Shown piece by piece: positions 19,248 through 30,258 of a stretch of DNA of 64,000 nucleotides (positions are counted from its first letter, which is position 1; each line of letters starts with the position of its first letter). The stretch spans positions 1 through 64,000 of the forward strand of contig QGVE01000002.1 of assembly GCA_003242675.1 (NCBI GenBank), in the 5' to 3' direction. Source of the DNA: Bacillota bacterium (GTDB lineage: Bacteria > Bacillota_E > Symbiobacteriia > Symbiobacteriales > Symbiobacteriaceae). A model generated the notes under the pieces. It saw only the letters and a program-made list of their open reading frames with translations. It did not search any database and was not told where the DNA came from. A program made the translations under genes and the position numbers.

Positions 19248-19280
19248 AAGGGCCGCCGTGCGGCGGCCCTTGTCCTTTCC
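19248..19280 (+). terminator. Rho-independent terminator
   Basis: GGGCCGCC, loop GTGC, GGCGGCCC, then TTGTCCTTT. It lies just after the second-frame stop at 19227, consistent with a transcript that covers both frames of the small lipoprotein. It also separates the convergent aconitase gene. Confidence 0.75.
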
Positions 19281-19301
19281 GGCGATTCGTCCTTTTCTTC
19301 G

Positions 19302-21977
<2,676 letters not shown>

Positions 21978-22102
21978 TTCGGCACCTCTTTTCTCAGGCA
22001 GTATTGGCGTGAAGCTTCCGCCTCCGGCGGACACCGCCGTTGGTACCACGGGCGTGTGGATATTCGGGTGCATACCAGAGGAATACCTTAGCCTTCGGCC
22101 CT

Positions 22103-22131
22103 ATTCTAGAACAATCTTTCGGATCAGTAAA
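22103..22131 (-). promoter_or_regulatory. acnA: Promoter of acnA
   Basis: On the minus strand TTTACT (22131-22126), a 17-bp spacer and TAGAAT (22108-22103) lie about 125 bases before the acnA ATG. Confidence 0.6.
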
Positions 22132-22204
22132 TCGACAGCCATATGATGGGTGGTTATGGGGTTATAAACCGGGAACGCGCGCCGTGTGCAACCGCCTGAG
22201 TCGG

Positions 22205-22212
22205 TATACAAT
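22205..22212 (+). promoter_or_regulatory. -10 element just upstream of the kinase start
   Basis: TATACAAT contains both TATACA and the TACAAT form used elsewhere in the window. It ends eight bases before the ATG, so transcription would begin at or very near the start codon. No good -35 is visible. Confidence 0.45.
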
Positions 22213-22219
22213 AGGGAGC

Positions 22220-24286
22220 ATGGAAGCTGTTCAGGGGCGAATTGTAGGCGGGCTGGACCGGCTGTTCCGCACCGGCTATCCGCATCCCATGAACCTGTTT
22301 GCGGCCCTGATGCTGGCCTTTCTGCCGGCCCTGTCCTGGCTCTCCGGGGAGGCGGCGGACAGGCCGGTCTGGGCGCGGCTCGCTGGTGTCCTGCTCGGCT
22401 TCGCCTACCTGGCGGTCTGGTCGCGCATCTGCCCGGCGGCGCCCGCGTGGCGCCGCCGCGCGCGGCATGAGCTCTACCTGCTGGCCCAGGCCGTGCTCGT
22501 CGCGGCCATCTACGCGCTGGACGGCGGACTCACGCGGTTCCTCTTCGCCGTCGTGGCCGTGCAGGCCGTCTACCTGATCCCCGTCAGGCGCTGGGCTCCC
22601 TTCGTGGGCACCCTGGCTGCCCTCTGGCTTGCCCTGTACCTGGCCATCACGCCTCCGGAGCCCGGGGCGAACATGGTCGTCACCATCGGCATGTACCTGC
22701 TTTACCTGGTGTTCGCCGCCCTGGTCACCCTGACGATGCTGCAGCAGGAGCGGGAGGGCCGGCTGGCGGGACAGCTCCTGGACGGGGTGAACCAGCGCCA
22801 CCAGGTGCTCCGGGAGTATGACCAGACGGTGGAGCACCGGGCGGAGAGCGAGGAGCGGGAGCGGCTGGCTCGGACGATTCACGCCCGCCTGGTCGCGCGC
22901 CTCTCCGCGCTGGACGCCCGCCTGCAGGAGATAGCGGCGACCGGGCGGCCCGCGCGGGAGGCGGTCCGGGCGGCCCGGCTGGAGGCGAAGGATGTGCTGG
23001 GGGAGGTGCGGGCGGCCGTCCGCGCCCTGCGTCCCGGGGTGGAGGGGGCGGGCCTGGACGAGACGGACGCCCCCGGCCGCTTTGCCGGCCCTCCGGAGCC
23101 GTCGATGGTGCTGAAGCTCACCGATCCCATCCGGGTCTACCACATCTGGAACACCGGCGTGCTCGTGGTCACGGCCGGGGTCATGCTCGCCGCGCACCTG
23201 GTGGACCAGGATCCCCACTGGTGGCGGGTGCTGGCGCTCACCCTGCTGCTGCTGGGCGCGTACGCCGGCGCTTCGGTCCGGCCCGTGCCGTACGCGTGGC
23301 GGGCCCTGTTCGTGGTCGTGCAGGCTGTGCTGATCGTCCTCCTGGTCTGGACGACCCGGGAGCCTCTGATGAATCAGCTCTTCCTCGCCGTGTCCGCGCA
23401 GATGGTCTTCCTGATGCCGGGGGGATCCAGGGGCGTGGTGGCCGCGGTGGCCTTCCCCACGCTGCTGACCGGTGCCTCCCTCCTGCTCTTCGGCGGCGGG
23501 GGCGCCGTCTCCCCGCTCTCGCTGACCGTGGCCTTCGGCGTGACCTACTTCTTCGCCGCCGTGATGGCGGAGATGACCCGGCTCCAGCTGGAGGCCCGCA
23601 CCCGGGCGATTCAGTACGCCCAGCAGCTGCGGGAGGTCAACCGGCGGCTGGAGGCCCGGCTGGCGGAGGCCCGGCGGGTGGCCATCGCCCGGGAGCGGGT
23701 GCGGATGGCGAGGGAGATCCACGACGGGCTGGGCCACCACCTCACGACCGTGATCGTGGACCTGCAGAACGCCGAGGCCCTGGCCGACGAGGAGCCCGCG
23801 GCGGCCCTGGCGCATGTGCGCGGGGCGCTGGAGGTGATCCGGGCGGCCATGCGCTCCAGCCAGGAGATGGTGGAGACCCTGGACCGCTTCGACCGCCCGC
23901 TGCCCAAGGCCATCCAGGAGCTGGTCGCGCGCTGGATGCAGACCACGGGCACCCCGGTGATCTTCCGGGTGGACGGCGGCGGCAGCGACCTCTCCACGGC
24001 CGCGCGCATGACGGTGTACCGCACCGTGCAGGAGAGCCTGACCAACATCCAGAAGCACGCGCGGCCCACGCGCGTGGAGATCACCCTCACCCAGACGCCC
24101 GACCGGGTGACGCTCCGGGTCGTCAACGACGACCTCGGGCGCGCCGACCACGAGGAGCCCGTGCGGTCCGGCTTCGGCCTGGTGGGCCTCCGGGAGCGGG
24201 CCCAGGCGCTGAGCGGCGAATTTGAGGCCGGGCCGCGCAACGAGGGTGGTTTTCAGGTATCATTGAGCCTGCCGATCGGTCTGTGA
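22220..24286 (+). CDS. NarL-type sensor histidine kinase with duplicated sensor module
   Basis: A 688-aa membrane kinase. The C-terminal half is a normal HisKA_3/HATPase kinase: phospho-His H501 in REIHDGLGHHLT, N-box ESLTNIQKHA, and the ATP-lid region GFGLVGLRERA. The N-terminal half repeats the same plan: several membrane helices, a coiled linker and a second DHp-like helix with H221 in ERLARTIHARLVARLSALD, but no ATPase domain. The two His are exactly 280 residues apart, and the helices before them (LAQAVLVAAIYALDGGLTRF, VQAVLIVLLVWTTREPLMNQ) align. The response regulator follows 13 bases later. The signal is unknown. ATG start, possibly leaderless. Confidence 0.88.
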   Translation: MEAVQGRIVGGLDRLFRTGYPHPMNLFAALMLAFLPALSWLSGEAADRPVWARLAGVLLGFAYLAVWSRICPAAPAWRRRARHELYLLAQAVLVAAIYALDGGLTRFLFAVVAVQAVYLIPVRRWAPFVGTLAALWLALYLAITPPEPGANMVVTIGMYLLYLVFAALVTLTMLQQEREGRLAGQLLDGVNQRHQVLREYDQTVEHRAESEERERLARTIHARLVARLSALDARLQEIAATGRPAREAVRAARLEAKDVLGEVRAAVRALRPGVEGAGLDETDAPGRFAGPPEPSMVLKLTDPIRVYHIWNTGVLVVTAGVMLAAHLVDQDPHWWRVLALTLLLLGAYAGASVRPVPYAWRALFVVVQAVLIVLLVWTTREPLMNQLFLAVSAQMVFLMPGGSRGVVAAVAFPTLLTGASLLLFGGGGAVSPLSLTVAFGVTYFFAAVMAEMTRLQLEARTRAIQYAQQLREVNRRLEARLAEARRVAIARERVRMAREIHDGLGHHLTTVIVDLQNAEALADEEPAAALAHVRGALEVIRAAMRSSQEMVETLDRFDRPLPKAIQELVARWMQTTGTPVIFRVDGGGSDLSTAARMTVYRTVQESLTNIQKHARPTRVEITLTQTPDRVTLRVVNDDLGRADHEEPVRSGFGLVGLRERAQALSGEFEAGPRNEGGFQVSLSLPIGL

Positions 24287-24299
24287 CGGGGGGATCCTC

Positions 24300-24965
24300 A
24301 TGGACGGAGGAAAGATCCGCATCCTGATCGTGGACGACCAGCCCCTGCTCCGGCGGGGACTTGCCGCACTGCTGAACCGGAACCCCGACATGGAGGTGGT
24401 CGGCGAGGCGTGCCATGGCGAGGAGGCCCTGCGGGTGGCCGCCGAGGTCAACCCCGACGTGATCCTGATGGACGTCCGCATGCCCGTGATGGACGGCGTC
24501 GCGGCGACCCGGGAGCTCAAGCGCCGGGGCAGCGCCGCCGGGGTCATCATCCTGACCACGTTCGACGACGACGAGTACATCTTCGAAGGGATCGCCGCCG
24601 GCGCGCGCGGGTACCTGCTCAAGGACGCCGAGTACGACGAACTCTCCCAGGCGATCCGCACCGTGGCGAAGGGAGAGTCGCTGCTGCAGCCGCAGATCAC
24701 CACCCGGGTGCTGAAGGAGTTCAGCCGGCTCTCCTCCCTGGCCGCAACCCGGCCCAAGCCGCAGCCCCTGGCCGAGCCGCTGACCGAGCGGGAGACCGAG
24801 GTGCTGCGCCTGATGGCCTCGGGCGCCTCCAACCAGGACATCGCCGAGAAGCTGTTCATCGGGCAGGGCACCGTCAAGCACCACGTGCGCGCGATCTTCG
24901 CCAAGCTGGGGGCGCGCGACCGGGTGCACGCCATCCTGCTGGCCCAGGAGCTCAATTTGGTCTAG
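24300..24965 (+). CDS. NarL/FixJ-family response regulator
   Basis: A 221-aa two-domain regulator. The receiver domain has the acidic pair D12/D13 (VDDQP), phospho-acceptor D58 in LMDVRMPVMDG, the Thr in ILTTF and the Lys in YLLKDAE. The C-terminal LuxR-type helix-turn-helix runs from LTERETEVLRLMASGASNQD to KHHVRAIFAKLGARDR. It is the evident partner of the upstream kinase, 13 bases away. The target genes are unknown; DegV downstream could be one, but no operator is recognisable. Confidence 0.95.
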   Translation: MDGGKIRILIVDDQPLLRRGLAALLNRNPDMEVVGEACHGEEALRVAAEVNPDVILMDVRMPVMDGVAATRELKRRGSAAGVIILTTFDDDEYIFEGIAAGARGYLLKDAEYDELSQAIRTVAKGESLLQPQITTRVLKEFSRLSSLAATRPKPQPLAEPLTERETEVLRLMASGASNQDIAEKLFIGQGTVKHHVRAIFAKLGARDRVHAILLAQELNLV

Positions 24966-25145
24966 CCCCGTACGGCCCGGGGACTATACCTTGAGGCAGA
25001 GGCGCCGCGCGCCGCGGCGCCAAAACTGTGCCCTGCGATCGGACCTCAGGGCAGATGCGCAGCTTTCCCTCCACAGGTACGCTGGGTGCAGAGCGCGGGC
25101 GGGCCGGCTCGTGGCCGGCGACCGCCCCGATGAGGAGGAACCAGC

Positions 25146-26045
25146 ATGACCTGCAATCGCTCCTGCACCCTCGTGGTGGACGGGGGAGTCGATCTGCCGG
25201 ATGCCTTGATGGCGCAGTACGGCCTGCACGTTGTTCCGCTGACGGTCCACTTCGGCGAGGAGAGCTACCAGAGCGGCGTCACCCTCACCGCCGCCGCCTT
25301 CTACCAGCGGCTGCGGGAGCGGGGCGAGTTCCCGACCACCTCGCAGCCGGCCGTGGGCGACTACGTGGCCGCCTACCGGCGGGCGGCGGAGGCGGGGCTG
25401 CCCATCCTGTCGCTTCACCTCTCCAGCGGGCTCTCGGGCTCCTTCAACGCCGCGAACGCTGCGCGGGCGCTGGTGCCGGAACTGAACATCACCCTGGTGG
25501 ACACGCGCACCCTCACGGGCGAGATGGCCCTGCAGGTGATCGTGGCCGCCGAGATGGCCGAGCAGGGCCTGCCGGTCGCGGAGATCTGCGAGGTGTTGCG
25601 CGGCGTGAACGAGCGCTCGCGCCTGTACTTCACGATCGACAAGCTGGACTACCTGCGCAAGGGCGGGCGGCTCGGCCGGGTCGCCGGGGCCGTGGGCAGC
25701 CTGCTGGGCATCCGCCCCATCGTCACGGTGGACAAGTCCAGCGGCACGTACATCGCCGCCGGCAAGGCGCGGTCGTTCCGCAGGGCGGTCGAGATGGTCG
25801 CCCAGCGCATCATCGAGGACGTGGGCGAGGGGGGCGAGGTGAGCCTCATGGTCCTGGAGGGACACTGCCCCGACCAGGTCGCCTGCCTGGTCTCCCTGCT
25901 CCGGAGCCGGCTGGAGGTGGTCTGGTTCCACCACGTGCACGCCAACCCCAGCCTCGGCGCCCACGTCGGCCCCGACGCCATCGGCGTGGCGTACTTCCCC
26001 GGGGAACTGCCCTTCGTGGGGCGGGACGTCGCCGCGGCAGACTGA
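25146..26045 (+). CDS. DegV family fatty-acid-binding protein
   Basis: A 299-aa protein of the DegV/FakB family, which binds a fatty acid for phosphorylation by FakA-type kinases. Visible family features are VVDGGVDLPDALM near the N-terminus, FPTTSQPAVGDYVAAY, the LHLSSGLSGSFNAANAA motif, VDTRTLTGE, YFTIDKLDYLRKGGRLG and HVHANPSLGAHVGPDAIGVA. ATG start with GAGGAACC upstream. The 180-base gap after the response regulator has no clear features. A terminator follows. No FakA gene is in the window. Confidence 0.92.
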   Translation: MTCNRSCTLVVDGGVDLPDALMAQYGLHVVPLTVHFGEESYQSGVTLTAAAFYQRLRERGEFPTTSQPAVGDYVAAYRRAAEAGLPILSLHLSSGLSGSFNAANAARALVPELNITLVDTRTLTGEMALQVIVAAEMAEQGLPVAEICEVLRGVNERSRLYFTIDKLDYLRKGGRLGRVAGAVGSLLGIRPIVTVDKSSGTYIAAGKARSFRRAVEMVAQRIIEDVGEGGEVSLMVLEGHCPDQVACLVSLLRSRLEVVWFHHVHANPSLGAHVGPDAIGVAYFPGELPFVGRDVAAAD

Positions 26046-26080
26046 AAACCTCGCGGAACGAAGGCCGATTGAACGGGACA

Positions 26081-26110
26081 GGCCGCCCCATCCCGGGGCG
26101 GCCGTTTTCC
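26081..26110. terminator. Terminator between convergent genes
   Basis: GGCCGCCCC, loop ATCCC, GGGGCGGCC, then GTTTTCCC. It lies between DegV (plus) and the metal-dependent hydrolase (minus). Confidence 0.82.
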
Positions 26111-26120
26111 CGTTCTGGCG

Positions 26121-26795
26121 CTACAGGGTATAGCTCTCGCCGGGCCGGAGGACGACGGGCTTCGAGATGCCGGACTCCCGGACCCGCGCGACGAAGTCGG
26201 AGGGGTCCTGGACCAGAACGGGGAAGGTGCCCCAGTGCATCGGGATGACCACCTTGGGCCGGATCCACTCCACCGCCACGGCCGCGTCCTCGGGGCCCAT
26301 CGTGTAGTGATCGCCGATGGGCAGCAGGGCCACGTCGATTCCGGGCTCCTCGATGACCCCGTTCAGCAGCTTCATGTCGCTGAACAGCGCGGTGTCGCCC
26401 GCGTGGTAGATGCGCTTGCCGCCGATGTGGATGACGAAGCCGCAGGCGTGGCCGCCGGTCGGGCCGAACCCGTGGTAGGCCAGGGTCATGCGCACCAGGC
26501 CGAAGTCGAAGCGCCGCTTCCCGCCCAGGGCCATGTCGGCGACCTTGACCCCCTGGTCGGCCAGGGTGTACGCGGCGTCGGCGCTGGTGATGATCGTCGC
26601 GCCGGTCCGCTTGGCGATGGCCACCGCATCGCCGACGTGGTCCTGGTGCAGGTGGGTGACGAGGATGTACTGCGGGTTCAGCTCCTCCGCCTTCACCGGG
26701 CAGCTGGGGTTGCCGGTGATGAACGGATCGATCAGCAGGTTCCACTGCCCCTCGGTGATCTCAAACGCCGCATGTCCGAGATAGCGAATCTGCAT
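26121..26795 (-). CDS. Metal-dependent hydrolase, metallo-beta-lactamase fold (UPF0173)
   Basis: A 224-aa member of the UPF0173 group. The N-terminus MQIRYLGHAAFEI is characteristic, followed by LLIDPFITGNP, the metal-binding HLHQDHVGD motif, a GHA/FVIHIGGKRIYHAGDT segment with another metal Asp, and MHWGTFP near the end. The biochemical substrate of the group is unknown. The ATG at 26795 follows GGGAGG by seven bases. It is transcribed divergently from the next gene; a perfect 14-bp palindrome lies in the shared upstream region. Confidence 0.93.
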   Translation of the reverse strand: MQIRYLGHAAFEITEGQWNLLIDPFITGNPSCPVKAEELNPQYILVTHLHQDHVGDAVAIAKRTGATIITSADAAYTLADQGVKVADMALGGKRRFDFGLVRMTLAYHGFGPTGGHACGFVIHIGGKRIYHAGDTALFSDMKLLNGVIEEPGIDVALLPIGDHYTMGPEDAAVAVEWIRPKVVIPMHWGTFPVLVQDPSDFVARVRESGISKPVVLRPGESYTL

Positions 26796-26876
26796 ACGAT
26801 CGCCTCCCTTGCGCATGGAATGGTCGGAATGCGCACCTGCCGGCGGCGCGGGATGGTCGCCGCGAGCAGGGGAATC

Positions 26877-26890
26877 CCATACATGTATGG
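26877..26890. promoter_or_regulatory. 14-bp perfect palindrome, possible operator
   Basis: CCATACATGTATGG reads the same on both strands. It sits between the divergent genes at 26795 (minus) and 26959 (plus), in the AT-richest part of the gap. A TACAAT at 26900-26905 could serve the plus-strand gene. The function is inferred only. Confidence 0.35.
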
Positions 26891-26958
26891 AAGGAACAAT
26901 ACAATGATGTCCTGACGTTTCAGTATTAGCAGCAATATGCAGGCAGGGTGAGCAGAGA

Positions 26959-28275
26959 ATGACGCGGAGGGCCTGGTGGGTCGTGCTGACGTTCGCCTTG
27001 GTGCTCGCCGCCCAGTGGGCGGTGGCGCGCGGCCACGCCGACCTTGCAGTGAAGGAGGAGGTGCTGGCCGGGAGCCCCACGCTGCACGTGGCGGCGGCGG
27101 GCGAACCCCGGGGGACCGTCATCGTGCTGCACGGCCCCGGAGGGAGCAAGGAGATGATGCAGCACTGGGGCTACGCCCTGGCCCGCCTGGGCTTTGACGC
27201 CTACATCCCGGACCTGCCCGGCCACGGGGCCCACACGGCGCCCCTGGCCGACCCCGGCGGGGCCGTCGCCCGCCTGGTGGAGGAGCTGGTCGCCAGCGGA
27301 CGGGCGGATCCGGACCGGCTGGCCCTGATGGGCCGTTCGCCCGCCGGTTTCTCCGCCGACGCCGGTCCCCTTCCGGAAACCGCCGCCAACCTGCTGGACC
27401 GCGCTGCGCAGAACCCGCTCACTCCCCTCTACGACGGGGGCGCGGTGGCCGAGGCGGCCGGGCAGCTCTCCCTCGCCTTCGGCACGGAGCCGCCCGCGCC
27501 TCCGGCCCCGCCCCGGACCGGGGTCTGGCTGATCCTGGGGCTGGCAGGCGGCCTGGGCGCACCGCTGGCCGTGGCGGTCCTGGTGCGCCCGGATCCCCGG
27601 AAGGCCGGCCGGCGGCAGCGGCCCGTCGGGCTCCTCACCGGCCTGGCCGCGGTGGCGGTCTCCCTCCTCAGCGCGGTGCTCGCCGCGGTCTACCTGCGCG
27701 TGCCGCGCCTCGGCGTCGCCGCGCTGGACCACCTGGTACCCTATTTCCTGGTCGCGGCCGCCGTTCTCCTGCTGCTGCGCCTGCTGTGGCCGCAGGAGTT
27801 CGGCGCGGCGCCGGCGGGCGGCGGCGAGTCGGTCGCGGCGTCCCTCCTGCGGGGCATCGCGGTGGTCCTCGCGTTCCTCGGCGCCGTGGTCCCGGTGATT
27901 CACCAGAATATCACCTATTTTGTACCGACGATCCCCAGAATCCTGCCGGTCGTGGCCGCCGTCCTCGTCTACGGCCTGTACGCCGTCCAGGTGGAGGGCC
28001 TGAAGCGGGCCGTGTCCGGCGGGCCGTCGCCGGCGGGCTTCCTGCTGGGGCTCGCGGCGAAGCTGCTGATGGTGGCGACGTGGATCGGGGCGGGGGCGCT
28101 GCCCAACCCGCCCGCCTTCCTGCCCGCGGCGGCCCCGGCCGCCCTGGCGGTGCTGGTGGGGGCGGAGATCCTGAGCGGCTGCCTGGCTGCGCTGCGCTTC
28201 TCGCCCCTCAGCGCGGCGCTGGTGGAAGCGGTCATCATCGGCTGGACGGCCGCGGTGACGCTGCCCTTGGTATGA
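26959..28275 (+). CDS. Truncated alpha/beta-hydrolase fused to a polytopic membrane domain
   Basis: A 438-aa protein. A hydrophobic N-terminus is followed by the first half of an alpha/beta-hydrolase: TVIVLHGPGGSKEMMQHWG (oxyanion loop region), YIPDLPGHG and the nucleophile elbow MGRSPAG with S127. The fold then breaks off; the usual later Asp and His are not visible. From about residue 175 there are about eight membrane helices to the C-terminus. I recognise no family for the membrane part. The hydrolase half is probably inactive or completed elsewhere. ATG start; the dusB promoter overlaps its end. Confidence 0.65.
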   Translation: MTRRAWWVVLTFALVLAAQWAVARGHADLAVKEEVLAGSPTLHVAAAGEPRGTVIVLHGPGGSKEMMQHWGYALARLGFDAYIPDLPGHGAHTAPLADPGGAVARLVEELVASGRADPDRLALMGRSPAGFSADAGPLPETAANLLDRAAQNPLTPLYDGGAVAEAAGQLSLAFGTEPPAPPAPPRTGVWLILGLAGGLGAPLAVAVLVRPDPRKAGRRQRPVGLLTGLAAVAVSLLSAVLAAVYLRVPRLGVAALDHLVPYFLVAAAVLLLLRLLWPQEFGAAPAGGGESVAASLLRGIAVVLAFLGAVVPVIHQNITYFVPTIPRILPVVAAVLVYGLYAVQVEGLKRAVSGGPSPAGFLLGLAAKLLMVATWIGAGALPNPPAFLPAAAPAALAVLVGAEILSGCLAALRFSPLSAALVEAVIIGWTAAVTLPLV

Positions 28276-28284
28276 AGGGCGGCA

Positions 28285-28313
28285 TGGACCCGGTGCGGTG
28301 GCGGGGGTATAAT
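28285..28313 (+). promoter_or_regulatory. dusB: Promoter of dusB
   Basis: TGGACC (28285-28290), a 17-bp spacer and a perfect TATAAT (28308-28313) lie about 40 bases before the dusB start. Confidence 0.65.
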
Positions 28314-28352
28314 ACACCTCGCCACCGTTTTGTATTTGTGGGGGTGAAAGGG

Positions 28353-29390
28353 TTGGCCGAACCGCTCTTGAAGCCCGTCCGCATCGGCGGACTCACGGTC
28401 GAACGACCGCTCGCGCTGGCGCCCATGTCCGGCGTCACCAACTGGCCCTTTCGCCGCCTCTGCAAGGAGCAGGGCTGCGGACTGGTGGTCACGGAGTTCG
28501 TCAGCGACAAGGCCCTGCTCTACGACAGCAAGCGCACGCGGGAGATGATCCGGCTCCTGCCGGACGAGCGGCCCGCGGGGGTGCAGATCTTCGGCGCCGA
28601 CCCCGACACGATGGCGCGCGCCGCGGCGCGCGTGGTGGAGCTGGAGCAGCCGGACCTGATCGACATCAACATGGGCTGTCCCGCCCCGAAGGTCACCAAG
28701 GGCCGGGGGGGCTCGTCACTGCTGAAGGAGCCGGAAGTCGCCCAGGAGATCGTGCGGCAGGTGGTGCGGGCCGTGGCGCCTGTGCCGGTGACCGTGAAGA
28801 TGCGCATCGGCTGGGATGCCCGCTCGATCAACGCCGTCGAGGTGGCCAAGCGGGTGGAGGACGCCGGCGCGCAGATGATCACGGTCCACGGCCGCACGCG
28901 GGAGCAGCACTACTCCGGCCGGGCCGACTGGAGCGTGATTGCCGCGGTCGCCCGCGCGGTGTCCATCCCGGTATTGGGCAACGGCGACATCACCGGCCCG
29001 GTCGAGGCCGCGGAGCGGCTGCGCACCTGCGGCGTGGCCGGCCTGGCCGTGGGGCGCGGCGCGCTGGGCAACCCCTGGATCTTCCGCCGCATCCTCCACT
29101 ACCTGGAGACGGGCGAGATCCTGCCCGAGCCCGGCGTGCGGGAGCGGGTGGAGATGGCGCTCCGCCACCTGGACCTCATGATCGAGTACAGGGGCGAGTT
29201 CCTGGCGGTGCGGGAGATGCGCAAGCACGCGGCCTGGTACCTGAAGGGGCTGCCCGGCTCCGCCGCGGTGCGCGCGGCCGTCAACCAGGCGGAGCGGGCG
29301 GAGGAGATGCGGGCCCTGCTCCTGGGTTATCTGGAGCGCATGGAGGGCTTGGGGGCCACAGAGGCCGAAAGCGTCAGACTGTTAAGTTGA
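28353..29390 (+). CDS. dusB: tRNA-dihydrouridine synthase
   Basis: A 345-aa flavoenzyme that reduces uridines in the tRNA D-loop. The FMN-binding TIM barrel shows LAPMSGVTNWPFRRLC, the catalytic Cys in INMGCPAPKVTKGRGGSSLL, KMRIGWD, VHGRTREQHYSGRADW and GNGDI. The small C-terminal helical domain follows. TTG at 28353 is chosen because GGGGGTG lies eight bases upstream; GTG at 28344 is an alternative. The TGA stop is part of the -35 box of the greA promoter. A dusB-greA neighbourhood is common in Firmicutes. Confidence 0.94.
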   Translation: MAEPLLKPVRIGGLTVERPLALAPMSGVTNWPFRRLCKEQGCGLVVTEFVSDKALLYDSKRTREMIRLLPDERPAGVQIFGADPDTMARAAARVVELEQPDLIDINMGCPAPKVTKGRGGSSLLKEPEVAQEIVRQVVRAVAPVPVTVKMRIGWDARSINAVEVAKRVEDAGAQMITVHGRTREQHYSGRADWSVIAAVARAVSIPVLGNGDITGPVEAAERLRTCGVAGLAVGRGALGNPWIFRRILHYLETGEILPEPGVRERVEMALRHLDLMIEYRGEFLAVREMRKHAAWYLKGLPGSAAVRAAVNQAERAEEMRALLLGYLERMEGLGATEAESVRLLS

Positions 29391-29416
29391 CAGCACGCGG
29401 CGGCCTCCCGTACAAT
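29387..29416 (+). promoter_or_regulatory. greA: Promoter of greA
   Basis: Perfect TTGACA (29387-29392), an 18-bp spacer and TACAAT (29411-29416). The -35 overlaps the dusB stop codon. The predicted 170-base leader (29423-29595) is GC-rich with several possible pairings, but I can name no riboswitch class. Confidence 0.8.
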
Positions 29417-29595
29417 GAAGTGCCGTAGAAGCGGAGCGCTGCGGGGCCGCGCGGAGTCGGTCCCGCTGTGCTTCGTCGCAGCAGGACACCTCGGGCATTC
29501 TGCGGCCGGTCCGGGGCGTATACATCCCTACCACAACGAGCGGATCACCGCCCCGGCGGCGCGGTGTGGCTGTCTGGAGTAAAGGGGAGAACCAC

Positions 29596-30069
29596 ATGGC
29601 CGAGAAAGAGGTGCTGCTATCCCTGGACGGGCTGAAGCAGCTCGAGCAGGAGCTGCTCTACCTGCGCACCGTGAAGCGCATGGAGGTCGCCCAGCGCATC
29701 AAGCAGGCCCGCGAGTACGGCGACATCGCCGAGAACTCGGAGTACGAGGACGCGAAGAACGAGCAGGCCTTCATCGAAGGGCGCATCCTGGTGCTGGAGA
29801 AGATGCTGCGCAACGCGCGGGTGATCGACGAACCCGTCGGGCAGCAGGAGGTCGTGGTCCTCGGCAGCACGGTGGTGCTGAAGGACCTGGAGTACGGCGA
29901 GGAGCATACCTACACGATCGTGGGCACCACCGAGGCCGATCCCGCGCACAACCGCATCTCCAACGAGTCCCCCGTCGGCCGCGCGATCATGGGGCAGCGC
30001 GTGGGGACCGTGGTGGCCGTCGAGGCGCCCGACGGGGTCATCCAGTACGAGATCGTCGCGATCAAATGA
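29596..30069 (+). CDS. greA: Transcription elongation factor GreA
   Basis: A 157-aa factor that rescues backtracked RNA polymerase by stimulating transcript cleavage. The N-terminal coiled coil carries the catalytic acidic tip (REYGDIAENSEYEDAKNEQ, D and E near residues 42-46). The C-terminal FKBP-like domain includes YTIVGTTEADP, ISNESPVGRAIMG and the closing YEIVAIK. It has the usual family length. ATG start with AAGGGGAG ten bases upstream. It has its own promoter and is followed by a terminator and a tRNA gene. Confidence 0.97.
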   Translation: MAEKEVLLSLDGLKQLEQELLYLRTVKRMEVAQRIKQAREYGDIAENSEYEDAKNEQAFIEGRILVLEKMLRNARVIDEPVGQQEVVVLGSTVVLKDLEYGEEHTYTIVGTTEADPAHNRISNESPVGRAIMGQRVGTVVAVEAPDGVIQYEIVAIK

Positions 30070-30070
30070 G

Positions 30071-30103
30071 CAAGCGGGGGTCGAAGTTGCCCCCGCTTGA
30101 TTT
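30071..30103 (+). terminator. Rho-independent terminator of greA
   Basis: AAGCGGGGG, loop TCGAAGTT, CCCCCGCTT, then GATTTCC. It starts right after the greA stop. Confidence 0.75.
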
Positions 30104-30213
30104 CCCACCCCGGCGTGAGTCTGACGTCCGCGCCCCGCCGCAGGATCGCGGCGCTGCCCGGCGCGGGCGGCGCGACCGCGGCAAGATCCGCACCGCCTGG
30201 CAGCGGGTATGCG

Positions 30214-30243
30214 TTGACAGCGGGCGGCGGTGGCGGGTACAAT
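30214..30243 (+). promoter_or_regulatory. Promoter of tRNA-Ala
   Basis: Perfect TTGACA (30214-30219), an 18-bp spacer and TACAAT (30238-30243) lie 15 bases before the tRNA. Confidence 0.82.
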
Positions 30244-30258
30244 GGCTAAGCGGTTAGC

